NCBI GenBank assembly: GCA_943788675.1
Contig: CALSRE010000002.1
Location: 201,371-265,370, forward strand
Reading direction: 5' to 3'
From: an uncultured bacterium
Lineage (GTDB): Bacteria > Fidelibacterota > Marinisomatia > Marinisomatales > Marinisomataceae
Length of the DNA stretch: 64,000 bases
This document shows, one piece after another, positions 53,042-62,054 of this stretch (the first letter of the stretch is position 1; each line of letters starts with the position of its first letter). The notes below the pieces were generated by a model, which did no database searches, had not been told where the DNA came from, and saw nothing but the letters and a program-made list of their open reading frames with translations. The translations under genes and the position numbers were made by a program.

Positions 53042-54106
53042 TTATACTCTGTCAAAGAAAAATCTACTTAAGGAATTAATTTTATCTTGATATGAATGAG
53101 GATTTAAGAATCGCACTGTTGCTGCAATGCTTGATAAAATTGAATTACCATCTTGTGGTGTAAAACAAAAACCTGATATTTCATGATCATTTCTAACATT
53201 TATTGAGGCTTCTACAACTACTGTCTGATTTAAAATTCTTCCGTAAAGACCTTGGTCTCTACCAAAAGAAAATACTTCGTTAGTTGAGTGATGCTCAGTT
53301 AATGAAATTCTATCATTTGCTATAAAAAGATCAATAACTTTATCTTTAGATGTTGGCTCTTTCACTTTCAAGTTAAACCAGACAGTATGCATATACTGTG
53401 AATTAACTTTCATTGCAGAAGAAAATAAATCTAAATCAAGATTCATAGTCTTAAATAACCCTGCAGCATCTTCAGCGTGGTGCGTACCGTAAACAGGATG
53501 TCCATGATCATTCACTGTTGGAGCTGGAACAAAACTTCCAGTTTGACTAATGTCATTACTTCTTCTAACACAAATAAATTTTCCTTCCACAAGATTATCT
53601 GGAGATATACTGAGAGCTAATGTATTTACTAAACACGCAATATTATGAGTATTGCAAGATACTACTTGTAAAAATTGGTCTTCAGAATTAATAACATGAT
53701 CATTAATACCTCTGGCATATTTTTTTCCAAAACCATTTTCACTTCCTTGAGCAAGAAAACCTTTGACCTTATCAGAGTATTTATTGTAAAAGTCAGCTTT
53801 ATTTTTATGCCCAAAGCCACTTGGAGTACAATCTATTACCACAGAACTTCTGGCAACAGCTTCTTCCATTATAAATTCTGGCTCTAAACCTATTTCTTTA
53901 AAAGCACTAACCCTATCTTGGTGCACTGAAAGTCTAGCGCCCTTGGCTATCAAATTTTTAATTTTTGGAGCATCTTTTGTTAAAGGAGACTGCTTATGAA
54001 AGGTAACTTCATCAATACCCAGGTTACTCTTTTGCTCGCATAATATTCCAATTAAAGGCTCGCCAATAGTTCCTGTTCCAACAACATGTACAATTTTTCT
54101 TTCCAT
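53042..54106 (-). CDS. Archaeal-type (type II) glyceraldehyde-3-phosphate dehydrogenase homologue
   Basis: 354 residues. The NAD(P) motif is VVGTGTIGEPL near residue 9. IDCTPSGFGHKNK resembles the DATPGGIGxKNK block of archaeal type II GAPDH, and VVSCNT gives C151 as the likely catalytic cysteine (archaeal VVSCNTTGL). RRSNDISQTGSFVPAPTVNDHGHPVYGTHHAEDA mirrors RRAxDPxxxxxGPxNAIxP...SHHGPDV, with H209/H210 at the base position. Similarity to common bacterial GapA is low. It may use a different aldehyde or phosphate ester. Sits between the ccm block and the MBL hydrolase. Confidence 0.65.
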   Translation of the reverse strand: MERKIVHVVGTGTIGEPLIGILCEQKSNLGIDEVTFHKQSPLTKDAPKIKNLIAKGARLSVHQDRVSAFKEIGLEPEFIMEEAVARSSVVIDCTPSGFGHKNKADFYNKYSDKVKGFLAQGSENGFGKKYARGINDHVINSEDQFLQVVSCNTHNIACLVNTLALSISPDNLVEGKFICVRRSNDISQTGSFVPAPTVNDHGHPVYGTHHAEDAAGLFKTMNLDLDLFSSAMKVNSQYMHTVWFNLKVKEPTSKDKVIDLFIANDRISLTEHHSTNEVFSFGRDQGLYGRILNQTVVVEASINVRNDHEISGFCFTPQDGNSILSSIAATVRFLNPHSYQDKINSLSRFFFDRV

Positions 54107-54125
54107 AGCTATAATTTCCCCAAAT

Positions 54126-54224
54126 TTATTTTCTATATTTTTTAATATTATAAATGAACCAAATAAAAATAGTTATAAATACAACAAAAAGTGCTGACAA
54201 AAAATAATATAGATAACTATACAT
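54126..54224 (-). CDS. ccmD: CcmD-like 32-aa membrane peptide
   Basis: The ATG at 54224 overlaps the end of ccmC by 8 bp and opens a 32-residue frame: MYSYLYYFLSALFVVFITIFIWFIYNIKKYRK. One hydrophobic helix with a basic C-terminus, directly after ccmC, is the signature and the standard place of CcmD, which stabilises the CcmABC heme-export complex. CcmD has almost no sequence conservation, so position is the main evidence. Confidence 0.7.
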   Translation of the reverse strand: MYSYLYYFLSALFVVFITIFIWFIYNIKKYRK

Positions 54225-54864
54225 ATCTATTCTCAATATCTTTCTTTTTTAAGACCTCAATTTTAAGCATTAACATCAAAATCATTAATGAAGTAAATGA
54301 AACTAATGAAAATAAGAAGGGGGTTAAAATTCCGGACGGCTGTTTGTTCATTCCCAATTGCGGATGAGACTGAATTTCTGCTGCCCAAAAATTTACTGAA
54401 GCAAATATTATGGGTATATCTAAAAATGCAATAATACCAATGACGGCTGATACCAAAGCCGCTCTTTGTCTATAAAGGCCAATATTTCTAAGAATAAAGT
54501 ATCCTATATATATTAAAAATAATATGAGTGTTGTCACCAATCTAGGCTCCCAAACCCACGGCTTTCCCCATATTGGAGTTGCCCAAATGGGACCAGTGAT
54601 CAATACAAGTGATGTGAATATAGTACCTATTTCAGCTGATGCATGACCGATTCTATCATATTTTAAATCTTTAGAAAACAAATATAAAAAACCACTTATC
54701 ATAACTATGAAGTAAGCTAAAAAACCAGACCATGCAATTGGTACATGCAAATAAAATATTTTCTGTGCCCACTCTTGATCAGGAACCATTGGAGTAAAAA
54801 AAATAATCCAAAATAAATTGGCAACCATTATAAGAATTGTTAAGATAAAAAAAGTTAAATTCAT
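54217..54864 (-). CDS. ccmC: Heme exporter protein CcmC
   Basis: 215 residues with about six helices. WAQKIFYLHVPIAWSGFLAYF holds the first external His. IWGKPWVWEPRLVTTLILFLIYIGYF is the tryptophan-rich WWD-type motif; the usual WDxR reads WEPR, a D-to-E change. It presents heme to CcmE on the periplasmic side. Joined to ccmB by an overlap of 1 bp. Confidence 0.93.
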   Translation of the reverse strand: MNLTFFILTILIMVANLFWIIFFTPMVPDQEWAQKIFYLHVPIAWSGFLAYFIVMISGFLYLFSKDLKYDRIGHASAEIGTIFTSLVLITGPIWATPIWGKPWVWEPRLVTTLILFLIYIGYFILRNIGLYRQRAALVSAVIGIIAFLDIPIIFASVNFWAAEIQSHPQLGMNKQPSGILTPFLFSLVSFTSLMILMLMLKIEVLKKKDIENRYV

Positions 54865-55523
54865 TATTGTTTAATCAATCTCCCAAATAGATTTATTCCT
54901 AAAAGAACGCCTAACAATGCAAAAGTTAATAATATCAACCATGATTCAATATATAAAGATGCAGTATCTTGAATAATTAATCCTAAAGCAATATTTGAAG
55001 AATTAATAAGTATGGGAATAATTATTGGGAAAAATATTACTGGAAATAAAAAACTTTTCGATGTTGAAGTATTAGTGAGAAGAAAGATTAATATTCCAAA
55101 CCCAATTAATCCAAAATTTGTAAGAACACACAATGGAATCAAATTAAAAACTATATCAAAATTTAAACCGGTAAATAGTATATAAATAAAAAGAAGTATC
55201 TGCTGCACTCCTGCAAGAATCATATTTAATGTAAATAATTTTGAAAGAAATACTAAAGATAAATCTATAGATGAGGAGTAAATTAAATCATGGATGCTAA
55301 AATCTCTCTCCCTAGCAAATGAATTCTCAATGAGCTTTATAGAAGACAAAGCAACTATAATCCAAAGAAATCCATTAAAAATTATAATATCATTAATTTT
55401 GGAAAGAGGAAAAGTAAAAAGTAAAAACATCAAGCAAGAAATTGCAAAAAAAGACATGTAGAATAAATTGTAAGATGATTTACTCTCCAGATATAATTCA
55501 TTATATATAAGTTTAAATAACAT
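54864..55523 (-). CDS. ccmB: Heme exporter permease CcmB
   Basis: 219 residues with six hydrophobic segments. ENSFARERDFSIHDLIYSSSIDLSLVFLSKLFTLN matches the cytoplasmic loop of CcmB (usually FExDxxDGtLeqlxxSP...). Works with CcmA to release holo-CcmE. Overlaps ccmA by 11 bp and ccmC by 1 bp. Confidence 0.88.
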   Translation of the reverse strand: MLFKLIYNELYLESKSSYNLFYMSFFAISCLMFLLFTFPLSKINDIIIFNGFLWIIVALSSIKLIENSFARERDFSIHDLIYSSSIDLSLVFLSKLFTLNMILAGVQQILLFIYILFTGLNFDIVFNLIPLCVLTNFGLIGFGILIFLLTNTSTSKSFLFPVIFFPIIIPILINSSNIALGLIIQDTASLYIESWLILLTFALLGVLLGINLFGRLIKQ

Positions 55524-56124
55524 CGCTAATTAAAGTTAAATTTTTAATATTAATCATCTTATCACATATAGACTTACTTTCATCAATATGGTGGGTGGAA
55601 AAAATAATTGATCTTCCTTCTGATTTAAAGCGAGTAAAAATTTTCTTAAAAGCCTTTATTCCTTGATAATCTAGATTGCTAAACGGCTCATCGATAAACA
55701 GGTAGTCCCATTTCAAATTCATTGCAATTACTAGCTTGTTACGCTGAAGATTTCCTTGCGAAAAAAATTTTAATGGCATACCTCTTAATTCTGCTATATT
55801 TAATATTTCTAAAGAATTATTAAATGTATTCATATCTATCTTTTGATTATGATACCTAGAAAGAATTGTCAAATTTTCTTCTATAGTTAAGTCTCCAAAA
55901 ACATTAGCCTTATCACTTAAAAATAAGAAATTAGCATTTGACTTAAATTCTACAAATCCTGAATCATAGCTTATTAAACCTGATATACATTTTAAAAATG
56001 TTGTTTTACCGCAGCCATTTACACCTGATATAGCACAAATTTTTCCCAAGTCTATAGAAAAAGAAACATTTTGCAATACACAGGTGTTTGAAAATGATTT
56101 ATTAAGATTTTTTACTATTAACAT
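55513..56124 (-). CDS. ccmA: Cytochrome c biogenesis ATP-binding protein CcmA
   Basis: 203 residues. Walker A GVNGCGKTTFLKCISGL, Walker B YLFIDEPFSNLD; the signature is degenerate (FFSQGNLQRNKL for LSxGQ-QR), a usual trait of CcmA. Energises release of heme-loaded CcmE. Its 5' end is overlapped by a small membrane ORF. Confidence 0.92.
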   Translation of the reverse strand: MLIVKNLNKSFSNTCVLQNVSFSIDLGKICAISGVNGCGKTTFLKCISGLISYDSGFVEFKSNANFLFLSDKANVFGDLTIEENLTILSRYHNQKIDMNTFNNSLEILNIAELRGMPLKFFSQGNLQRNKLVIAMNLKWDYLFIDEPFSNLDYQGIKAFKKIFTRFKSEGRSIIFSTHHIDESKSICDKMINIKNLTLISDVI

Positions 56125-56212
56125 TATTTAATGTTTTGATTAATGGCCAAAAAACATATACAATTACAATAAATAAAAATGAAAAAATAAATATTTGATT
56201 AAATAGCTCCAT
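56102..56212 (-). CDS. Possible 36-aa membrane miniprotein in the ccm operon
   Basis: The ATG at 56212 lies one base after the ccmF stop. The frame reads MELFNQIFIFSFLFIVIVYVFWPLIKTLNNVNSKKS: one hydrophobic helix with a basic tail, ending 23 bp inside ccmA. It fills the only gap (89 bp) between ccmF and ccmA. It resembles the small helper subunits of heme-handling complexes (CcmD, CcoQ/CcoS-like) in layout only; no family is recognised. Confidence 0.5.
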   Translation of the reverse strand: MELFNQIFIFSFLFIVIVYVFWPLIKTLNNVNSKKS

Positions 56213-56213
56213 T

Positions 56214-58184
56214 TTACATTTTTCTCCTTGAAGGCCAGAATGCAAATAATGAACCTATTACCATCATAATTCCACCAATCCACACCCAATTGACTAAAGG
56301 ATTAATCATTATTTTAAAATAACCGAGATTTTTCTGAGCATCATAAGCTGAAAAGATTGAATATATATCTTTTTGAATAGTGCTATGGATGTCTAATTCA
56401 CTATGGGGCTGTCGTTTTTCTGGGTCAGAATTCCAGTAAAAATAAATTCTTTTTTCAGGTTTAAGATTTGTTAAAAACTGATTCTCTTTATCTATAACAT
56501 CTATATTGCTTAAAAAAGCATAGTGATTGTCTCTTGCCTCACTTTCAATACTATTAAGCTTGAAAGTATAATTAGCAAAATAGATTTGTTGGCCTGGAGC
56601 TAAACTAAATTCTTTTTCAACTTCAAACGCTCTGCCAATGAACCCAACAAATATAAGTACAATTCCTATGTGTACAATATATCCACCATTTTTATGCCTA
56701 TTACTAAGCAACATGCTTGCAAAAGATACAAAAACATTCGAAGAAGATTTTTTCTGTTTTTTATATGACTTATAAAACTCTCCCAGAATTGAAGTTAAAG
56801 TGAATGTTATGCCCATAATTGCAACCAAAACATACAGCTGAAAAGATGCTGAAAACAGAAAATAGCTAAAACCAGAAATAAAGCTGATAGTTGAAGGCGT
56901 TTTAAATCTACGTAATAAAATATCTTTAGATGTGTAATTCCATGAGAGCAAGGGTCCAATTCCCATTAAAAACAATAAAACCAAACCAATAGGTATATTG
57001 AGTTGATTAAAATATGAAGCTCCAACGTATATTTTATTTCCATCCCATGCTTCTGATAAAATTGGAAATAGCGTACCCCACATTATCGTAAAGCACATTA
57101 AAATAAGTATTAAGTTGTTATAAAGAAATCCGCCTTCTCTTGATGTAAAAGAATCAATTCGGTCATCTGTATCTAAATAAGACTTTCTCTTAAAAAACCA
57201 AAAAACTGTATACAAAATTAATAAAGAAAGAAAACTAAAAAACATTGGCCCTAAATTTTCAGCTGTAAATGAATGTACAGATGAAATAACGCCACTTCTT
57301 GTAATAAATGTGCCTAGAATGACTAATAAATAAGTTGAAGTTGCTAATAGAAAATTCCATTTTTTTAGCATACCTCTTTTTTCTTGAATCATTGAAGAGT
57401 GAATAAAAGCTGTCAATGTAAGCCAAGGCATTAGTGAAGAATTTTCTACAGGATCCCATGCCCAGTAACCACCCCAACCTAATTCATTATAAGCCCAATA
57501 ACCGCCAAGAATTATACCAGCTGAAAGAAATGTCCATACAAACAACGACCATCTCCTTATAGATTGTACCCAATCAAATGTAATATCTTTTGAAATAGAT
57601 GCGGCTAAAGCCATAACAAAAACTATAGCTGAACCAGTAAATCCTACATATAAAATAGGAGGATGTATAGCCATAAAGAAATTCTGCAACAATGGATTTA
57701 ATCCATTCCCATTTTGAACAACAATATCAGCAGAAACCGGATCAAATGGATTTGCTATAAAATTTGATAATAGAATAAAAAATGAAAAAATAAATGCAAG
57801 TATTAAATATGAATGAAACTTGAGAGAATTCATTCTTTTTAATGTTGTATAAATATAGACGACTGTGAAAATTGAAGTTATAAAAGACCAGAATAATAAT
57901 GATCCAGCCTGCCCTGCCCACAAAGCTGTAACTTTAAAAAACATAGGTGTTTCATAACTAGTATATTGCGCAACATATTGGAGGTTAAAATTGCTAACTA
58001 GCAGTTCATTCAATAAACAAAAAAAAGCTAAAAATATACTATAACATGTCGCTAAAATTGCTCTTTCAGCTACAAGCAAATAGTTTTTTTTTCCTAAAAA
58101 ATTGAATAAACCAAGAAATAAAAATGAAGAGAAAATTAAACCTCCTGCTAAACTGATTGCTATGCTACCAATTTGAGAGATCAT
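56214..58184 (-). CDS. ccmF: Cytochrome c heme lyase subunit CcmF
   Basis: 656 residues with about 15 helices. GWGGYWAWDPVENSSLMPWL (about 235-253) is the WWD motif that holds heme; NPLLQNFFMAIHPPILYVGFTGS and FITRSGVISSVHSFT carry the external histidines. It takes heme from holo-CcmE and attaches it to apocytochrome c. Stop of ccmE and start of ccmF overlap by 1 bp. Confidence 0.97.
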   Translation of the reverse strand: MISQIGSIAISLAGGLIFSSFLFLGLFNFLGKKNYLLVAERAILATCYSIFLAFFCLLNELLVSNFNLQYVAQYTSYETPMFFKVTALWAGQAGSLLFWSFITSIFTVVYIYTTLKRMNSLKFHSYLILAFIFSFFILLSNFIANPFDPVSADIVVQNGNGLNPLLQNFFMAIHPPILYVGFTGSAIVFVMALAASISKDITFDWVQSIRRWSLFVWTFLSAGIILGGYWAYNELGWGGYWAWDPVENSSLMPWLTLTAFIHSSMIQEKRGMLKKWNFLLATSTYLLVILGTFITRSGVISSVHSFTAENLGPMFFSFLSLLILYTVFWFFKRKSYLDTDDRIDSFTSREGGFLYNNLILILMCFTIMWGTLFPILSEAWDGNKIYVGASYFNQLNIPIGLVLLFLMGIGPLLSWNYTSKDILLRRFKTPSTISFISGFSYFLFSASFQLYVLVAIMGITFTLTSILGEFYKSYKKQKKSSSNVFVSFASMLLSNRHKNGGYIVHIGIVLIFVGFIGRAFEVEKEFSLAPGQQIYFANYTFKLNSIESEARDNHYAFLSNIDVIDKENQFLTNLKPEKRIYFYWNSDPEKRQPHSELDIHSTIQKDIYSIFSAYDAQKNLGYFKIMINPLVNWVWIGGIMMVIGSLFAFWPSRRKM

Positions 58185-58591
58185 TATATTTTTTCAGTAT
58201 TTTTTAGATCGCCTTCATATCTAGAGGCACACTTTGTTTGTAATTCCGTGGCAGATATTTGACTATTATCAAAAGAGCCTGAAACTACAACCTCAGCATC
58301 ATCTTTAAATAAGTCAGGACGAATGCCATAGTAATACACTTTAACGCTGTCGTCATTTTGATATACAAAAAAAGATGCTTCTAATTGATCTTCTTCAGAT
58401 ATAACGATTGAATTTGGTTTAATATATCCACCAACCTTTACTTTATCGATCTGATTAGAAATATCTGATAATTCAGCTACAGAATAATATCGAACAGTTA
58501 ATGAGCTGTCTTGTTTGAAATTAGTTAAGTAAAAAATCCAACTAATAACAATTACAAAAATAATTGATATAGAAATGTTAACTTTATTCAT
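58184..58591 (-). CDS. ccmE: Heme chaperone CcmE, CxxxY variant
   Basis: 135 residues. One N-terminal membrane anchor (ISISIIFVIVISWIFYLTNF), then an OB-fold. At the heme-binding place E. coli has HDENY (H130); here the aligned block is TKCASRYEG, C121 and Y125, giving CxxxY. This variant is known from Desulfovibrio and archaea (System I*) and binds heme through Cys. It starts the ccm block, 3 bp after mcmA1. Confidence 0.93.
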   Translation of the reverse strand: MNKVNISISIIFVIVISWIFYLTNFKQDSSLTVRYYSVAELSDISNQIDKVKVGGYIKPNSIVISEEDQLEASFFVYQNDDSVKVYYYGIRPDLFKDDAEVVVSGSFDNSQISATELQTKCASRYEGDLKNTEKI

Positions 58592-58594
58592 ACT

Positions 58595-60190
58595 TTAAAT
58601 TCCAAAAGATTCTTCCCATTCTCCATAAACTTCCTTCATCACTTCAACAATTTCACCTACAGTGCCACCTGCTTCTGCAACTTCCACTAAAAAGGGGACT
58701 AAATTTAAATCTTTTTTGCAGGCATTGCTCAATTTTTTCATTTTTTCTTCAAGAAGCTTATTGTCTCTTGTTTCTCTAAGTTTTTCAATCTTTTTTTCTT
58801 GTGTTTCTTGAGCATCTTTTGAAATTTTTAAAATTTCAATATCTAATTTTTCATTCTCCTCAACGAAATCATTAACTCCAACAATAACTCTTTCTTTAGA
58901 ATCAACAGATTCTTGATATATAGATGCTGATTCAGCAATTTTCTTTTGAAAATATCCTTCTTCAATAGCCTGAATAGTACCTCCCATTTCCTTAATTTCA
59001 TCAAAATATTTATTGGCTTGCATTTCTATTTTATCAGTTAATTCTTCAACATACCATGAACCACCTAATGGATCAGCTACATTAGGAACTCCTGTTTCAA
59101 AAGCTAATATTTGTTGAGTACGTAATGCAATTTTTGCTGCTTTTTCAGATGGCAATGCTAATGTCTCATCCAATGAATTAGTATGCAATGAATTTGTACC
59201 TCCGAGAACAGCAGACATAGCTTCAAAAGCTGTTCTAACAATATTATTTTCAGGCTGCTGAGCAGTTAATGAACAACCCGCTGTTTGAGTATGAAATTTT
59301 AACTTTAATGAACTTTCATTTTTTGCTTTATATTTATTTTTTAATCTATTTGCCCAAATCCTTCTGGCAGCTCTATACTTAGCAATTTCTTCGAAAAAAT
59401 CCATATGTGCATTAAAGAAAAATGATAATCTATGTGCAAAATCATCAATTTTTAAACCTCTCTCAAGAGATTCTTCTATGTAGGCAAATCCATTATTAAG
59501 CGTAAATGCTAATTCTTGAGCAGCAGTTGAACCAGCCTCTCTAATGTGATAACCGCTAACTGATACAGGATTATATAAAGGCATTTTTTCTGAGCAAAAT
59601 TCAATGATATCAACTACCAATTTTACTGAGGGTTCAGGTGGAAAAATCCACTCTTTTTGAGCCATATACTCTTTTAAAGCATCATTTTGCAACGTACCTC
59701 TCAACGTGCTTATATCAATATTGTTCTTTTTTGCTAAAGCTACATAAAAAGCAAAAAGAATAATTGCGGGACCATTTATTGTTTGAGAAACTGAAATTTT
59801 TTCAAGATTAATTCCATCAAATAATGTTTCCATATCCTCTAATGAAGACACATTTACTCCGCAAACACCGACCTCACCAACCGATAATTCATGATCTGGA
59901 TCATAACCCATGAGAGTTGGCATATCATATGCCACAGATAATCCAGTTTGCCCATTCTTAAGAAGATATTTATATCTTTCATTTGTCTTTTCAGGAGTAC
60001 TAAATCCAGAAAATTGTCTCATTGTCCACAACTTACCTCTATACATATTTTTATGAATTCCTCTAGTATATGGAAAGTGCCCAGGATCAATATTATATCT
60101 ATCTTCGCCACCACTTGATGAATAGAACTCATTAAGCTCATCTCCGCTTATACTTTTAAAGCTTTGATTTCTTTTTGGTTTTTTAGTCAT
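58595..60190 (-). CDS. Methylmalonyl-CoA mutase, catalytic (alpha) subunit without B12 domain
   Basis: 531 residues. RGIHKNMYRGKLWTMRQFSGFSTPEKTNERYKYLL, GQTGLSVAYDMPTLMGYD, RGTLQNDALKEYMAQ, VSVSGYHIREAGSTAAQELAF and NRLKNKY are the conserved TIM barrel of the AdoCbl mutases. There is no DxHxxG cobalamin domain, so a separate small subunit is required and is not in the window. The MRQFSGF and YKYLLKNGQTG style fits methylmalonyl-CoA mutase; isobutyryl- or other acyl-CoA mutase is possible. Overlaps dxs by 8 bp. Confidence 0.9.
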   Translation of the reverse strand: MTKKPKRNQSFKSISGDELNEFYSSSGGEDRYNIDPGHFPYTRGIHKNMYRGKLWTMRQFSGFSTPEKTNERYKYLLKNGQTGLSVAYDMPTLMGYDPDHELSVGEVGVCGVNVSSLEDMETLFDGINLEKISVSQTINGPAIILFAFYVALAKKNNIDISTLRGTLQNDALKEYMAQKEWIFPPEPSVKLVVDIIEFCSEKMPLYNPVSVSGYHIREAGSTAAQELAFTLNNGFAYIEESLERGLKIDDFAHRLSFFFNAHMDFFEEIAKYRAARRIWANRLKNKYKAKNESSLKLKFHTQTAGCSLTAQQPENNIVRTAFEAMSAVLGGTNSLHTNSLDETLALPSEKAAKIALRTQQILAFETGVPNVADPLGGSWYVEELTDKIEMQANKYFDEIKEMGGTIQAIEEGYFQKKIAESASIYQESVDSKERVIVGVNDFVEENEKLDIEILKISKDAQETQEKKIEKLRETRDNKLLEEKMKKLSNACKKDLNLVPFLVEVAEAGGTVGEIVEVMKEVYGEWEESFGI

Positions 60191-62054
60191 TTATCTTCTT
60201 AATAAAGTTAAAAATATTTTCATACAAAGTTACTGAATCTAATCCAATTTCTTCTAATAAAACATCTCTAGGTCCATGATCTACAAATCTATTTGGAACA
60301 CCTAAAGTTAAAATATCTTTAGAAAGATTATTTTTTGCAGACCAATTCAATATGCCTTCCCCAAAACCACCATCTATGACACCCTCTTCAATGGTAACAA
60401 TTTTTTTAAATTTTTTAAAAGATGAATTTAGGTAATCAATATCCATAGGTTTAATAAATCTACAATTAACAACTTCTGCAGTAATATTCTTTTCAGCTAA
60501 TTTTCGGCAAATCTCTAAACTTTTATGCACCATTGAGCCAACTGCAAGAATAAGAACATCTTCTCCAGAACTTAAAACCTCCCAAGATCCTATTGATAAT
60601 TTTTTAGGTTTTAAATTGTCAAACACAACCGACGACTCCTTTGGATATCTTATGGTAAAAGGTGTTTTTTCATTTAATGAGGCAGTGTAAAGCAAATTAT
60701 TTAATTCATTTCCATCCTTTGGAGCAGAAATTATAATGTTTTGAATACATCTTAAATATGCTATATCTAATACACCATGATGCGTAGCACCATCTTCTCC
60801 AACCAAACCTGACCTATCTAAACAAAAAATTACAGGTAGATTTTGCAAGGATATATCATGAACTATATGGTCAAAAGCTCTTTGTAAAAAAGTTGAATAA
60901 ATTGCTACTATAGGGATTTTATTTTCTGTTGCCAATCCACCGCTAAAAGTTACAGCATGCCCCTCAGCTATTCCTACATCATAAAATCTATTTGGAAATT
61001 TTGACGAATAACTAACTAAACCTGCTCCTTCTCTCATGGCAGCTGTGATAGCAACAATATTTTTGTTTTCTTTTGCAAGGTTGCATATTACTTCACCAAA
61101 AACGTTTTGATATATAGGTGCTTGGATAGGCTTATCATTAGAATCTTTTTTTCTTTCTTTTACACTATGATATTTTAAAGGATCATCCTCCGCATAATCC
61201 AAACCTTTACCCTTTTTAGTAATTGCATGCAAAACCACTGGTGTATCTAGATCTTTAATTTTTTCTAATACATCGACAAGCTCAGTAATATTATGACCAT
61301 CAATTGGTCCAAAATATCTAAAACCTAAATCTTCAAAAACTGTTGTTGGAAGAAAAAACTTTTTTGCGCTAGACTCTGCTTTTCTGAGTATAGACTCACC
61401 TACCTTCAAACTGCTTGGTAGTTTTTTTATTGTTTTATAGATCCATTTTCTAAACTTATTATAATTTTTATTAGTAGCAATTTTTACTAAATAATTTCTA
61501 AAAGCTCCTACATTAGGACTGATAGACATATCGTTATCATTAACAATTACAAGTAGTTGTTTTTTTATATTTCCAGCATTATTCATCGCTTCAAATGCTA
61601 AGCCACCTGATAAGGCGCCGTCTCCTATAATACTAACAACTTTAAAATTATCATTTTCCAAATTTCTACTTGCTGCTATTCCAAGCGCTGCTGAAATAGA
61701 AGTAGATGCATGCCCAGCACCAAAAACATCATATTCACTTTCAGACCTTTTTAAAAACCCGCTTAAACCTTGATACTTTCTTATAGTTGAGAAATTGTCA
61801 TATCTCCCTGTAAGAATTTTATGAGCATATGCTTGATGTCCTGTATCCCATACAATTTTATCTTTAGGTGTATCAAAAACATAGTGAATAGCAGTTGTAA
61901 TCTCAACAGCTCCGAGCGTTGGTGCTAAATGTCCACCTATCTCATTTATAGTTTCTGTTATATGCAATCTCAACTCATCACATACATTCCCTAGCTTTTC
62001 TTTAGGAATGCTTTTTAGATCATTAGGTGTTTTTATATTGTTTATATACTTCAT
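60183..62054 (-). CDS. dxs: 1-deoxy-D-xylulose-5-phosphate synthase
   Basis: 623 residues. TPP motif GDGALSGGLAFEAMNNAGN, VWDTGHQAYAHKILTGR, and the transketolase-like C-terminal domain (DRSGLVGEDGATHHGVLDI, RYPKESSVVF). First step of the MEP isoprenoid route. Adjoins pdxT with no gap. Products of the pathway serve MiaA and the UbiA enzyme of this window and, through retinal, proteorhodopsin. Confidence 0.97.
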   Translation of the reverse strand: MKYINNIKTPNDLKSIPKEKLGNVCDELRLHITETINEIGGHLAPTLGAVEITTAIHYVFDTPKDKIVWDTGHQAYAHKILTGRYDNFSTIRKYQGLSGFLKRSESEYDVFGAGHASTSISAALGIAASRNLENDNFKVVSIIGDGALSGGLAFEAMNNAGNIKKQLLVIVNDNDMSISPNVGAFRNYLVKIATNKNYNKFRKWIYKTIKKLPSSLKVGESILRKAESSAKKFFLPTTVFEDLGFRYFGPIDGHNITELVDVLEKIKDLDTPVVLHAITKKGKGLDYAEDDPLKYHSVKERKKDSNDKPIQAPIYQNVFGEVICNLAKENKNIVAITAAMREGAGLVSYSSKFPNRFYDVGIAEGHAVTFSGGLATENKIPIVAIYSTFLQRAFDHIVHDISLQNLPVIFCLDRSGLVGEDGATHHGVLDIAYLRCIQNIIISAPKDGNELNNLLYTASLNEKTPFTIRYPKESSVVFDNLKPKKLSIGSWEVLSSGEDVLILAVGSMVHKSLEICRKLAEKNITAEVVNCRFIKPMDIDYLNSSFKKFKKIVTIEEGVIDGGFGEGILNWSAKNNLSKDILTLGVPNRFVDHGPRDVLLEEIGLDSVTLYENIFNFIKKIND

